From Clostridia bacterium (GTDB lineage: Bacteria > Bacillota > Clostridia > Christensenellales > Aristaeellaceae), in contig CAAGII010000101.1 in assembly GCA_900769875.1 (NCBI GenBank), positions 1 through 21,929 on the forward strand: a stretch of DNA of 21,929 nt, in the 5' to 3' direction. The notes beneath the pieces were generated by a model. It did no database searches. It saw nothing but the letters and a program-made list of their open reading frames with translations, and was not told where the DNA came from. Shown here one piece after another: positions 7,509 through 15,320 of the stretch (the stretch's first letter is position 1; the number at the start of each line of letters is the position of its first letter). The position numbers were made by a program, and so were the translations under genes.

Positions 7509-8375
7509 ATGAAATCCGTTGAGAAAAAGGTTGCGCCCAGCTCGGAGTATTTCATCTATACCCCCAGCAAAACTGCGCAGAAGCTCTATTTTTACCCCAT
7601 CCAGTGCGGCGTCTTTGTCTATGAGCCCGGCTACAGCCTCACGCGCGAGTCCTATGACAGCTTCCTCCTCATGCATATCCCCAAGGGCATGATGGAGCTG
7701 GAGATCTGCGGGAAGCGGCATACGGTCAAGGAAAACTCCTTTGTGCTCATTGACTGTTACCAGCCCCACAGGTATTCCACCCAGACGGGCTATGAATGCA
7801 CATGGATTCATTTTGACGGCCCGCTGGCAAGGGAATACTATGAGCTGATCGTCTCCCGCCTTGGCAACGTTTTTACCATCGGGGACGCATTTCCCGTGCT
7901 GCGCAAGATGACCGCGATTCTCGAGGTTTTTTCCGATCACACCAGCATTCATGAGCCGCTTTTGTCCAAATACTTCACGGACATTTTCACCATTCTCCTG
8001 CTCCACAATCCTGAAAACAGCGCCACAAACCGCTATACCAGCATGGTGGAACGCGCCATCACCTACATTGGCGAGCATTATTCGGAGAACATCCCGATCG
8101 AGCGTCTTTCCGCCATGTCCGGACTGAGCGTGTACTACTTCATCCGGGTATTCCGTCAGGAAACGGGCTATACGCCGCACGAGTATATCATCAGCAGAAG
8201 AATGGCGTCGGCCAGGTATCTGCTCAAGTGCACAGAGCTGACGACGAAGGAAATCTGCTTCAGCACAGGCTTTTCCAGCGAGAGCGTCTTCTGCAACGCC
8301 TTCAGGAAGCTGCATGGCATGTCGCCCCAGAGCTATCGCCTCCACGGAGCGACCAGGGTGGGCGACATATTGTAA
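7509..8375 (+). CDS. AraC-family transcriptional regulator (288 aa)
   Basis: The N-terminal part (about 20-160) has the cupin-like ligand-binding form of sugar-sensing AraC proteins, with HIPKGMMEL, a DCYQPHRY turn and WIHFDGP. The C-terminal ~100 residues hold two helix-turn-helix motifs: IPIERLSAMSGLSVYYFIRV with FRQETGYTPHEYI, then TTKEICFSTGFSSESVFCNA with FRKLHGMSPQSYR, the classic AraC signature. The ATG at 7509 has GGAGG 7 bases upstream; an in-frame ATG at 7458 has none. It is divergent from the GH35-DUF5107 operon, which it most likely controls in response to a galactoside. That target is inferred from position. Confidence 0.9.
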   Translation: MKSVEKKVAPSSEYFIYTPSKTAQKLYFYPIQCGVFVYEPGYSLTRESYDSFLLMHIPKGMMELEICGKRHTVKENSFVLIDCYQPHRYSTQTGYECTWIHFDGPLAREYYELIVSRLGNVFTIGDAFPVLRKMTAILEVFSDHTSIHEPLLSKYFTDIFTILLLHNPENSATNRYTSMVERAITYIGEHYSENIPIERLSAMSGLSVYYFIRVFRQETGYTPHEYIISRRMASARYLLKCTELTTKEICFSTGFSSESVFCNAFRKLHGMSPQSYRLHGATRVGDIL

Positions 8376-8437
8376 AGGAGGGATTCGGCACATACCGAAA
8401 GGCCATCCTCCAGACAGGCAGGGATGCATATTACCTC

Positions 8438-8721
8438 ATGCGAAGCATTGCCCCGATGAATGGATATGGATGCATACCGGGGCGATATTCGCCCTTTGCT
8501 GCATCGCACACCGCTACCCCAACACGACTGTCTCCCTGAAAAGCAACGGGCGCGAAGCATTGCTGGGCCGTGCGATCAGCGTAGCCGCGCTAAGCATTCG
8601 CGGCGGCGATACCGTGACCATTCAGGCAGAGGGTGCAGAGGTCGCGGCTGCTGTTCACGCGGTGACCGAGGTGCTCACAGAGGCCGGATGCGCTGGTGAG
8701 CGCCGGAACGAGGCGGAGTGA
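8438..8721 (+). pseudogene. HPr-like phosphocarrier gene, apparently frameshifted
   Basis: The frame ending at 8721 reads from an ATG at 8470: MHTGAIFALCCIAHRYPNT, then NGREALLGRAISVAALSIR, GGDTVTIQAEG and a C-terminal helix. This is the HPr fold (PTS phosphocarrier) from the active-site loop on. The usual first strand is missing, but the upstream frame at 8438-8469 (MRSIAPMNGYG) supplies it if one base is missing just before 8470, giving GMHT at the active site. The histidine matches His15 of HPr, while the usual Arg17 is Gly and the Ser46 position is Arg34 of the short form. A 9-bp imperfect inverted repeat (8447-8455 with 8478-8486) spans the break. A sequencing error, or a short protein started at 8470, are alternatives. 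A 7-bp stem at 8709-8730 overlaps its end without a T-run. The 62-base gap after the AraC gene has only an SD-like AAGGAGG with no start codon. Confidence 0.55.
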
Positions 8722-8761
8722 TGCGCCTCGTAATCCGCAGGAGAAGAAAGAAAAGCCGATA

Positions 8762-9736
8762 TCAATGAAAACCGTATGTTTCCCTCACGCAGTCAAGCAC
8801 CTGCTCGATGGGGGCGATGCTGGAAATGCCGCCACGCTTCTGCGTGGACAGGCTGGCGGCGCAGCAAGCAAAGCGCACGATGTCCGTCATGTCCGCAACG
8901 GTGATCGCATCAGGATGCTTACCGAGTGCAAGAAAGCGGCTCATGGCACTGCCGCCGAAAATATCCCCCGCGCCCGTGGTATCCACCACATGAATCCCCT
9001 TCGGGGCATCGACCGTGGACACACCGTTTCGATTGGCAACATGACAGCCCTTCGGCCCGAGTGTGGCATAGACGAGCGAAACGCCGTATTCCTCAAGCAG
9101 CTTCTGCGCACCTTCCTCCGGAGACAGGCCCCAGAGGAAGTCGATTTCCTCATCGCTGACCTTCACGATGTCTGCCTGTTTGAGGCTCCACTCGATCTGC
9201 GCACGGGCCTCCTCCTCGCTTGTCCACAAGGGCTTGCGCAGATTGGGATCGAGGCTGACAAGTCGCCCCTGCGACCTTGCGCGGGCGACTGCCGCGCGCG
9301 TAGCGCTGCGCGCCGGCTCATCCGTGAGACTCAGCGTGCCAAAATGGAAGACACGACAATCATCAATCAGTCCGGCGGAAAGCGCCTCCGCCTCGGTCAG
9401 TCGCGTGTCCGCACCGGGCTTACGGGCAAAGCTGAACTCACGGTTGCCGGTATCATCAAGCGTGACGAAGGCCAGCGTCGTGAACACATCAGAATCCATG
9501 ACGATACCGCGGGGATCAATTCCCCGCTTTTTTAGTGTATCCACCAGCAGACGGCCAAACGCATCCGTTCCAACCTTGCCGAGCATGGCGGTGGTACAGC
9601 CATAGGCCTGCAGCGCGGCAAGGAAATTGCCGGGTGCGCCGCCGGGATTGGCAGCAATCGTCGGATAGCCTGCTTCGTCACTCGAAATACAGGTGAAATC
9701 AATGAGCAGTTCACCGAGAGCAACGACATCAAACAT
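8762..9736 (-). CDS. scrK: PfkB-family carbohydrate kinase, probable fructokinase (324 aa)
   Basis: The protein begins MFDVVALGELLIDF and has the two ribokinase/PfkB signatures: NPGGAPGNFLAAL at 30-42 and DTTGAGDIFGGS at 252-263, where D258 is the expected catalytic base. The overall sequence (GREFSFARKPGAD-like segment, SLDPNLRKPLW) fits bacterial fructokinases, which make fructose 6-phosphate from fructose and ATP in the cytoplasm. Other sugar kinases of the family cannot be ruled out. The start at 9736 has AAGGAG 9 bases upstream; ATGs at 9742 and 9787 are less well placed. It has its own promoter and is convergent with the HPr-like gene, 40 bases away. Confidence 0.85.
   Translation of the reverse strand: MFDVVALGELLIDFTCISSDEAGYPTIAANPGGAPGNFLAALQAYGCTTAMLGKVGTDAFGRLLVDTLKKRGIDPRGIVMDSDVFTTLAFVTLDDTGNREFSFARKPGADTRLTEAEALSAGLIDDCRVFHFGTLSLTDEPARSATRAAVARARSQGRLVSLDPNLRKPLWTSEEEARAQIEWSLKQADIVKVSDEEIDFLWGLSPEEGAQKLLEEYGVSLVYATLGPKGCHVANRNGVSTVDAPKGIHVVDTTGAGDIFGGSAMSRFLALGKHPDAITVADMTDIVRFACCAASLSTQKRGGISSIAPIEQVLDCVRETYGFH
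9509..9533 (+). terminator. Terminator-like hairpin antisense to the fructokinase gene
   Basis: GCGGGG (9509-9514) and CCCCGC (9522-9527) pair around a 7-base loop, followed by six T residues (9528-9533) on the plus strand. It lies inside the leftward kinase coding sequence, at the LKKRGIDPRGI residues. It would stop rightward (antisense) transcription. The T-run encodes the two lysines, so chance is possible. Confidence 0.35.
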
Positions 9737-9849
9737 AAGCATAAGCTCCTTTTCAGACAGCTCTGTCGTGTTTCCAGAAAGCAGCAACCGTATACGAAAA
9801 CTTGGAAACGAACCATTCCCGCAGAGGTGATGGCGCAGTGTTCATGGGG

Positions 9850-9878
9850 AGTATAGCATAGCTTTACGGATATGTAAA
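9850..9878 (-). promoter_or_regulatory. Promoter of the fructokinase gene
   Basis: On the minus strand TTTACA (9873-9878) and TATACT (9850-9855) are separated by 17 bases, a near-consensus sigma-A promoter. The leader to the ATG at 9736 is about 105 bases. I see no clear riboswitch or operator in it. Confidence 0.7.
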
Positions 9879-9943
9879 CAGCGTTCATAAGTGCAGCATG
9901 GAGTCTATCATGCAATTCGCACGTTGGACGCATTTTTGCTCAC

Positions 9944-10017
9944 GCACCTCATGCGAGGTGCGACAAGATGCCCCGTGTCCTCTCTTGCTGGCACAATGCG
10001 TGAGCCGCCGCGCGGCG
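9944..10017. repeat. Two palindromes upstream of the rml promoter
   Basis: GCACCTC (9944-9950) and GAGGTGC (9955-9961) form a 7-bp stem around ATGC. A perfect 12-bp palindrome, CGCCGCGCGGCG, lies at 10006-10017, ending 9 bases before the rml -35 box. The second is placed like an operator; no regulator is identified. The remainder of the 372-base gap between the kinase and rmlA holds only the two promoters. Confidence 0.35.
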
Positions 10018-10026
10018 AAGTACCGC

Positions 10027-10055
10027 TTGCAAAACAGACGGTTTCATCGTACAAT
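10027..10055 (+). promoter_or_regulatory. Promoter of the rmlACB operon
   Basis: TTGCAA (10027-10032) and TACAAT (10050-10055) have the ideal 17-base spacing. The start codon of rmlA is 53 bases past the -10. Confidence 0.7.
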
Positions 10056-10108
10056 AGAGGCATGAAGAACCCGCGCGTCCAACGCTCCGGGAAAGAGAGG
10101 GAAACGTG

Positions 10109-10996
10109 ATGAAGGGCATCATTCTTGCAGGCGGAGCCGGAACGCGGCTCTATCCGCTGACCATGGTCACCTCCAAGCAGCTCCTGCCCGTCTACGACAA
10201 GCCGATGATCTACTATCCGCTCTCCACGCTGATGCTCGCGGACATCCGGGATATCCTTCTGATTTCCACCCCGCAGGACATGCCCCGTTTTCAGCATCTG
10301 CTGGGCGACGGAAGCCAGTTCGGCGTGCGTTTCAGCTATGCTCTTCAGCCCTCCCCCGACGGGCTCGCGCAGGCCTTTCTGCTCGGGGAGGAGTTCATCG
10401 CGGGCGACGCGTGCGCCATGGTGCTGGGCGACAATATCTTCTACGGCAACGGGCTGGTGAAGCTGCTGCGCGAGGCCGCACGCAACGCCGCCCAAAACGC
10501 GCGCGCCACCATCTTCGGCTACTATGTCAGCGACCCGGAGCACTTTGGCGTGGTATCGTTTGACGACAGCGGCAGGGTCGTGTCGGTGGAGGAAAAGCCG
10601 CAGCATCCGAAAAGCAACTACTGCGTGACGGGACTGTATTTCTATCCCTCCGGCGTGTCCGCCATGGCGCACGGGGTAAAACCCTCACGGCGCGGCGAGT
10701 TGGAAATCACGTCGCTTAACGAGCTGTATCTGCAAAAGGGTCTTCTGGATGTGCAGCTGCTGGGGCGCGGCTTCGCATGGCTGGACGCGGGCACCATGGA
10801 CAGCCTGATGGACGCGGCGGATTTCGTGCGGATGATCGAACGGCGACAGGGCATCATGATCTCCGCGCCCGAGGAAATCGCCTACATCAACGGCTGGATC
10901 AGCCGCGACATGCTGCTTTCCTCCGCCGCGCGATACGGAAAAAGCCCCTACGGCGAGCATCTGACAGCTGTCGCGGAGGGGAGGGTGCGTTACTGA
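10109..10996 (+). CDS. rmlA: Glucose-1-phosphate thymidylyltransferase (295 aa)
   Basis: This enzyme joins glucose 1-phosphate and dTTP to give dTDP-glucose, the first step of dTDP-rhamnose and related sugars. The nucleotidyltransferase signature GGAGTRLYPLT is at residues 8-18 (starting MKGIILAGGAGTR), followed by SKQLLPVYDKPMIYYPLS, the metal-binding LGDN (D108) and EEKP (161-164). Its length is normal for RmlA. The ATG at 10109 is chosen over the GTG three bases earlier because of the conserved MKGI start. GAGAGGG lies upstream. Its stop overlaps the rmlC ATG by one base (TGATG), so the two are translationally coupled. Confidence 0.95.
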   Translation: MKGIILAGGAGTRLYPLTMVTSKQLLPVYDKPMIYYPLSTLMLADIRDILLISTPQDMPRFQHLLGDGSQFGVRFSYALQPSPDGLAQAFLLGEEFIAGDACAMVLGDNIFYGNGLVKLLREAARNAAQNARATIFGYYVSDPEHFGVVSFDDSGRVVSVEEKPQHPKSNYCVTGLYFYPSGVSAMAHGVKPSRRGELEITSLNELYLQKGLLDVQLLGRGFAWLDAGTMDSLMDAADFVRMIERRQGIMISAPEEIAYINGWISRDMLLSSAARYGKSPYGEHLTAVAEGRVRY

Positions 10997-11559
10997 TGAA
11001 ACGGCTGGATACCGCGCTTGACGGTGTATGCATCCTGGAGAACGTGGCGCACGGCGACAGCCGCGGGTATTTTATGGAAACGTACTCGGAAAGGACGTTT
11101 GCCGGTCTGGGCATCCATACGGTGTTTGTGCAGGACAACCAGTCCTTCTCGGCGCGCCGGGGAACCCTGCGGGGAATTCATTTTCAGAACGCGCCCATGG
11201 CTCAGGCCAAGCTGGTGCGCGTAGCAAGCGGCGCGGCGCTGGATGTGGCGGTCGATCTTCGCAGAGGAAGCCCCACCTACAGGCAATGGGTGAGCGTGGA
11301 ACTGAGCGCGGAAAACAAACGCATGCTTCTGATCCCCCGCGGCTTCGGGCACGGCTTTGTGACACTGACGGACAACGTACTTTTCTGCTACAAGGCCGAT
11401 CAGTTCTACAGCCCGGAGCATGATCGAAGCGTTCGCTACGATGATCCAGCCATCGGCGTGGAATGGGGATATGTGGATCCTTTGCTGCTCAGCGGCAAGG
11501 ATACCCACAGCCCGCTTCTGGATCACAGCGACTGCAACTTCGTGTACGGCGAAATCTAA
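10996..11559 (+). CDS. rmlC: dTDP-4-dehydrorhamnose 3,5-epimerase (187 aa)
   Basis: RmlC epimerises C3 and C5 of dTDP-4-keto-6-deoxyglucose. The cupin core shows RGTLRGIHFQ with the expected catalytic His62, then Lys72 (QAKLVRV), IPRGFGHGFVTL, CYKADQFYSPE with Tyr132, and LSGKDTHSP with Asp169, the usual partner of the histidine. All the residues expected of the family are present and the length is typical. It overlaps rmlA by one base and precedes rmlB by 13 bases. Confidence 0.95.
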   Translation: MKRLDTALDGVCILENVAHGDSRGYFMETYSERTFAGLGIHTVFVQDNQSFSARRGTLRGIHFQNAPMAQAKLVRVASGAALDVAVDLRRGSPTYRQWVSVELSAENKRMLLIPRGFGHGFVTLTDNVLFCYKADQFYSPEHDRSVRYDDPAIGVEWGYVDPLLLSGKDTHSPLLDHSDCNFVYGEI

Positions 11560-11572
11560 GGAGGCGCGTTTC

Positions 11573-12565
11573 ATGGGAAAGACCCTGTTGATCACCGGCG
11601 GAGCGGGCTTTATCGGCAGCAATTTTCTCGCCTACGAGCGGGAATGCCATCCAGAGGATCGCCTTGTCTGCCTGGACAAATTGACCTATGCCGGCAGCCT
11701 GTCCAACCTGAAGGCACTCTCCGGCAGCCCGGGCTTCCGTTTCGTGCAGGGCGACATCTGCGACCGCGAGACCGTGTTCTCGCTCTTTGCGCAGGAAAAG
11801 CCGGACGCGGTGGTTAACTTCGCGGCAGAAACGCATGTGGACCGCTCCATCTCCGATCCTGCCGTGTTTTTGCAGACCAATGTCATCGGCACCATGGTGC
11901 TGATGGATGCGTGCCGCGAGTTACGTGTGAGCCGCTTCCATCAGGTGTCGACCGACGAGGTGTACGGCGATCTGCCGCTGGATCGGCCCGACCTGTTCTT
12001 CACGGAGGATTCGCCCATCCGTCCCAGCAGCTCTTACGCCGCCTCCAAGGCTTCCGCCGACCTGGTGGTGATGGCCTATCATCGCACCTATGGGCTGAAT
12101 GTGAGCATCAGCCGCTGCTCCAACAACTATGGGCCCTTCCAGTTCCCCGAAAAGCTGATCCCGCTGATGATCTGCCGAGCGCTTGCGGATCAGCCCCTGC
12201 CCGTGTACGGCACGGGCGAGAACGTGCGCGACTGGCTCTATGTGCGCGATCACTGCCGCGCGATTGACATGATCCTGCGCTTCGGCGCTCCCGGCTGTAT
12301 CTACAACGTGGGCGGACACAACGAGCGGCGCAATATCGACATGGTGCGCGCCATCTGCCGCGCGCTTGGCAAGCCGGAGAGTCTCATCCGCTTCGTGGAG
12401 GATCGCAAGGGGCATGACAGGCGCTATGCCATTGACGCCGGGAAAATTCACCGCGAGCTGGGCTGGCAGCCCGAAACAGGCATCGAGGAAGGAATGGAAA
12501 AGACCCTCCGCTGGTACCTGGACAATCAGGATTGGCTCCGCGAGCACGCAGCGAAGGGTTCTTGA
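11573..12565 (+). CDS. rmlB: dTDP-glucose 4,6-dehydratase (330 aa)
   Basis: RmlB converts dTDP-glucose to dTDP-4-keto-6-deoxyglucose with bound NAD. It is an extended SDR with GGAGFIGS (9-16), the TDE catalytic triplet (127-129, in STDEVYGDL), YxxxK (Y155, K159, in SYAASK) and SNNYGPFQFPEKLIPL for substrate binding. The ATG at 11573 follows AAGGAGG with good spacing. It is the last gene of the operon and is followed at once by a terminator. No rmlD (reductase) is present here, so rhamnose synthesis needs one elsewhere. Confidence 0.95.
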   Translation: MGKTLLITGGAGFIGSNFLAYERECHPEDRLVCLDKLTYAGSLSNLKALSGSPGFRFVQGDICDRETVFSLFAQEKPDAVVNFAAETHVDRSISDPAVFLQTNVIGTMVLMDACRELRVSRFHQVSTDEVYGDLPLDRPDLFFTEDSPIRPSSSYAASKASADLVVMAYHRTYGLNVSISRCSNNYGPFQFPEKLIPLMICRALADQPLPVYGTGENVRDWLYVRDHCRAIDMILRFGAPGCIYNVGGHNERRNIDMVRAICRALGKPESLIRFVEDRKGHDRRYAIDAGKIHRELGWQPETGIEEGMEKTLRWYLDNQDWLREHAAKGS

Positions 12566-12571
12566 TTCATC

Positions 12572-12594
12572 AGCCGCCATCCGGCGGCTTTTTA
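12572..12594 (+). terminator. Intrinsic terminator of the rml operon
   Basis: AGCCGCC (12572-12578), loop ATCC and GGCGGCT (12583-12589) are followed by five T residues (12589-12593). It works rightward only. Its T-run overlaps the stop codon of the convergent transporter gene. Confidence 0.85.
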
Positions 12595-14346
12595 TGTGTG
12601 GTTCATCAGCGAGTACTGGCGCTCGTAGCGCTTGACCAGCGACGCGTACTCCGGATTCTGTGTGCGAAGGTCGCCGAGGTACTCATGCAGGTCAAGGCGC
12701 GACTGTCCCTGCTCCAGAATACGACCCGCAATGTTCGAGCAATGGGCGGCGACACGCTCCATATTGGTGAGCAGATCCGTGAGCACAAAGCCCGCTTCAA
12801 TGGAACAGCTGCCGTTCTGCAGCCTGAGCACATGCCGTGTCCGGAGCTGGTTCTTGAGCATGCAGATGACCTCCTCCAGCGGCTCCACGCGCTCCGCCGA
12901 CGCGAGATCGTTGTGCATGAACGCTTCCCTGGTCAGGCTGATGATTTCACGCACTGCGCCCTCAAACACCTTCATTTCGTTTTGCGCATCCTCGGAGAAG
13001 CGCAGCTGCTTGGCACTGATCTCCTCCGCGGACGCGGTGACTGCCACCGCATGGTCGGAGATACGCTCGAAGTCGGATATCATGCACAAAAGCTCCGCTG
13101 CCAGCGTGCTGTCCTCCTCGTTCATGGCGTGACTGGAAAGCCGCACCAGATAATTGCCCAGCATGTCCTCATATTTGTCCGATTCGTCCTCAAGACGGCG
13201 CACCTCTTCGGCCGCAGCCTCATCCATCGCGTGCGGCAGCGGGAGCGCCTTTTCCATGGCCGTGATCGCCGCCTCGGCAAGCTCGCCCGCCACATCGCGG
13301 CAGCGCCCGATGGCGATCGCCGGAGAGGACATCAGGCGTTCGTCAAGCTGGGTGATCTTGCTTCCCGACGCGGTGTCGGGGATGATGGCGTACGCGAGGC
13401 GTTCCAGCAGCGTGGTACAGGGCAGCAGCAGCAGCGTACACATCACGTTGAAGACCGAATGAATGACCGCGATGCTCATCTGATTGGCCGGCAGGCCGGT
13501 GAACGCGAATGCGAATACCTGATCCAGCGCGCAGAACACCGCCAGCCACACCAACGTGCCGATGATATTGAAGCACAGGTGCACAATGGCGGCGCGGCGC
13601 GCGCTGCGGTTGGCGCCCACCGAGGACAGCATGGCGGTGACGCAGGTGCCAATATTCTGCCCCATGATGATGGGAATCGCCGCACCGATGGTGACCTGTC
13701 CCGTGGAGCAGAGCGCCTGCAGAATGCCCACCGACGCAGAGGAGGACTGGATCACCGCCGTGAGCACAGCGCCCGCCGCAACACCCAGCAGCGGATTGCT
13801 GAACATGAGCAGAATGTTTGCGAACTCGGGAACATCCCGCAATCCGGCGACCGCGCCGGACATGGTTTCCATGCCGAACATCAGCGTCGCAAAGCCCAGC
13901 AGAATCAAGCCGGTATCCTTGCGGCGGCTGTTTTTTGCGGTCATGTACAGCACAACGCCGCACAGCGCCAGAATCGGTGTAAAGGAGCTGGGCTTGAGCA
14001 GGCGCACCAGCACATTGCTGCTTTCCAGTCCGCTGAGACTGAGAATCCACGCGGTCACGGTGGTGCCCACGTTCGCGCCCATGATGACGTTGATGGCCTG
14101 CCTGAGGCTCATCAGCCCCGAGTTGACAAAGCCCACCACCATCACCGTTGTCGCCGAGGACGACTGGATGATGGCCGTCACGCCAAGGCCGGTCATCAGT
14201 CCGGCCAGCTTACCCGTGGTCAGCTTGCCGAGCAGCGCCTTCAGGCTTCCACCGGCGCGTTTTTCCAGGGCCTCCCCCATCAGGCTCATGCCAAAAAGGA
14301 ACAGGCTCAGACCGCCGATGAGCGTCAGGACGTCAAACAGATCCAT
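12592..14346 (-). CDS. Na/Pi-cotransporter family protein with PhoU-like domain (584 aa)
   Basis: The membrane half (residues 1 to ~330) has the two inverted Na/Pi repeats: QSSSATT (61-67) with GANVGTT, and QSSSAS (200-205) with GQNIGTC. These are the substrate-binding motifs of PF02690 transporters (NptA/YjbB type). The C-terminal ~230 residues are charged helices of the PhoU type (SDKYEDMLGNYLVRLS, DFERISDHA). Members move phosphate across the membrane, and the bacterial YjbB is linked to phosphate export; direction here is unknown. The start at 14346 has GGAGGA six bases upstream; an ATG at 14352 is too close to it. It overlaps the upstream small gene, so the two are coupled. Confidence 0.9.
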   Translation of the reverse strand: MDLFDVLTLIGGLSLFLFGMSLMGEALEKRAGGSLKALLGKLTTGKLAGLMTGLGVTAIIQSSSATTVMVVGFVNSGLMSLRQAINVIMGANVGTTVTAWILSLSGLESSNVLVRLLKPSSFTPILALCGVVLYMTAKNSRRKDTGLILLGFATLMFGMETMSGAVAGLRDVPEFANILLMFSNPLLGVAAGAVLTAVIQSSSASVGILQALCSTGQVTIGAAIPIIMGQNIGTCVTAMLSSVGANRSARRAAIVHLCFNIIGTLVWLAVFCALDQVFAFAFTGLPANQMSIAVIHSVFNVMCTLLLLPCTTLLERLAYAIIPDTASGSKITQLDERLMSSPAIAIGRCRDVAGELAEAAITAMEKALPLPHAMDEAAAEEVRRLEDESDKYEDMLGNYLVRLSSHAMNEEDSTLAAELLCMISDFERISDHAVAVTASAEEISAKQLRFSEDAQNEMKVFEGAVREIISLTREAFMHNDLASAERVEPLEEVICMLKNQLRTRHVLRLQNGSCSIEAGFVLTDLLTNMERVAAHCSNIAGRILEQGQSRLDLHEYLGDLRTQNPEYASLVKRYERQYSLMNHT

Positions 14347-14348
14347 GG

Positions 14349-14600
14349 TCATTCCTCCGATTCATCGTCCACATGCAGCAAATACACGCTGCTACCCAGC
14401 ACGCCATACAGCATCACGGGATAACCGACAAAGCAAAGCAGCCAGTCGAAGGAATCCAGCGCGAACATGCGTACAACCAGCCAGAGCACCAGCCCCGCCA
14501 GTCCGGCAAGCAGACTGTTGAGAAACAGAAAGCACCGCCGCCGCTTCCCATGCGACGCGGGGGCAGCGATCACGGCGCTGATCGTCCATAACCAACGCAT
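14349..14600 (-). CDS. Small membrane protein, two TM helices (83 aa)
   Basis: The protein starts MRWLWTISAVIAAP and has two hydrophobic segments, about 28-47 (LFLNSLLAGLAGLVLWLVV) and 54-75 (WLLCFVGYPVMLYGVLGSSV), then an acidic tail DDESEE. It has no family I recognise. The start at 14600 has a GAGGTG site 6 bases upstream; the in-frame upstream extension looks non-coding. Its stop overlaps the transporter start region (ATGA at 14349-14352), which suggests it works with, or helps to stabilise, the transporter. That is inference from coupling. No good promoter is clear in 14601-14683. Confidence 0.65.
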   Translation of the reverse strand: MRWLWTISAVIAAPASHGKRRRCFLFLNSLLAGLAGLVLWLVVRMFALDSFDWLLCFVGYPVMLYGVLGSSVYLLHVDDESEE

Positions 14601-14683
14601 GGCTTTCACCTCACGATCATTGAAGCATGGCAATGTAAAATCCAAAACCCATGGAACGTTAAATGTGTGTAAAGTGCGCACGC

Positions 14684-14711
14684 AAAAACGGAGCCTCCAC
14701 CGAAGCTCCGT
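14684..14711 (-). terminator. Intrinsic terminator after the GNAT gene
   Basis: ACGGAGC (14688-14694) and GCTCCGT (14705-14711) form a 7-bp stem. Read leftward it is followed by TTTTT (14684-14688). It lies 24 bases past the acetyltransferase stop and ends that three-gene transcript. Confidence 0.75.
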
Positions 14712-14734
14712 CCCATCGTTCGTCAGGCACGACG

Positions 14735-15310
14735 TTACGCGTTATGGTACATATCATACACGACGTAACCGTGGATGCCGTCCAGCGACCCGGGATAGGT
14801 CTCCTGGCACATCATGCAGCGCGGCTCCTGCAGCGGAATGCCGCTGGTCGCGTAGATGCCGTAATCCGCCGAGGTGCGGAAGCCGACCTGATTGTAGAAC
14901 CGGAAGTTACCCTCCACCGTGATCCCCCTGTAGCCCAGCGCCCTCACGCGCTCAATGCCGAGCGTCAGCATCCGCTTGCCAATGCCCTGACGGAAATAAT
15001 CCGCATGCACCGACACGGGCGCGAGCATCACAATATCCGATCGGGCCTCCTCGCCGTGTCCGCCCTCCCGCGTGGGCGAGAGCGGAAAGTGCGAAAAGAG
15101 AAAATGCCCCACAATCCTGCCGTCCTTTTCCGCCACGAAGGACAGCTCGGGGATATAGTACCTGGAATCCCGGATTTCCTCGATGAGCGCAATAATGTCC
15201 GTGCCGTCCGAGTAATCCGTGCCCTCCTGAAACGAGCGCAGAATCAGGGATACAATCTGCTTGTAGTCCCGATGCTCCTCCGGACGGATGGTGATATCCT
15301 CACATGCCAT
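14735..15310 (-). CDS. GNAT-family N-acetyltransferase (191 aa)
   Basis: The protein has a GNAT fold: ITIRPEEHRDYKQIVSLI at the N-terminus, then AEKDGRIVGHFLFSHF, APVSVHADYFRQGIGKRML (acetyl-CoA binding motif A, QGIGKR), and NFRFYNQVGFRTS. It is most like YhbS-type acetyltransferases. The acceptor is unknown. The start at 15310 follows GAGG by 8 bases; the in-frame extension to 15406 overlaps the previous gene and lacks conservation. It is last of a three-gene leftward operon, 10 bases after the kinase-like gene. Confidence 0.85.
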   Translation of the reverse strand: MACEDITIRPEEHRDYKQIVSLILRSFQEGTDYSDGTDIIALIEEIRDSRYYIPELSFVAEKDGRIVGHFLFSHFPLSPTREGGHGEEARSDIVMLAPVSVHADYFRQGIGKRMLTLGIERVRALGYRGITVEGNFRFYNQVGFRTSADYGIYATSGIPLQEPRCMMCQETYPGSLDGIHGYVVYDMYHNA

Positions 15311-15320
15311 ACAGTCAACC

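Noticed and set aside
8376..8437. Possible gene start at AAGGAGG after the AraC stop
   Set aside because: No ATG, GTG or TTG follows at a workable distance, so the SD-like bases appear unused.
9737..9849. Riboswitch in the ~100-base leader of the fructokinase gene
   Set aside because: No conserved stem pattern or terminator was recognisable in the leader.
12532..14424. 630-residue rightward open frame
   Set aside because: It is antisense to the Na/Pi transporter, whose motifs are clear; the frame is a mirror artefact of GC-rich DNA.
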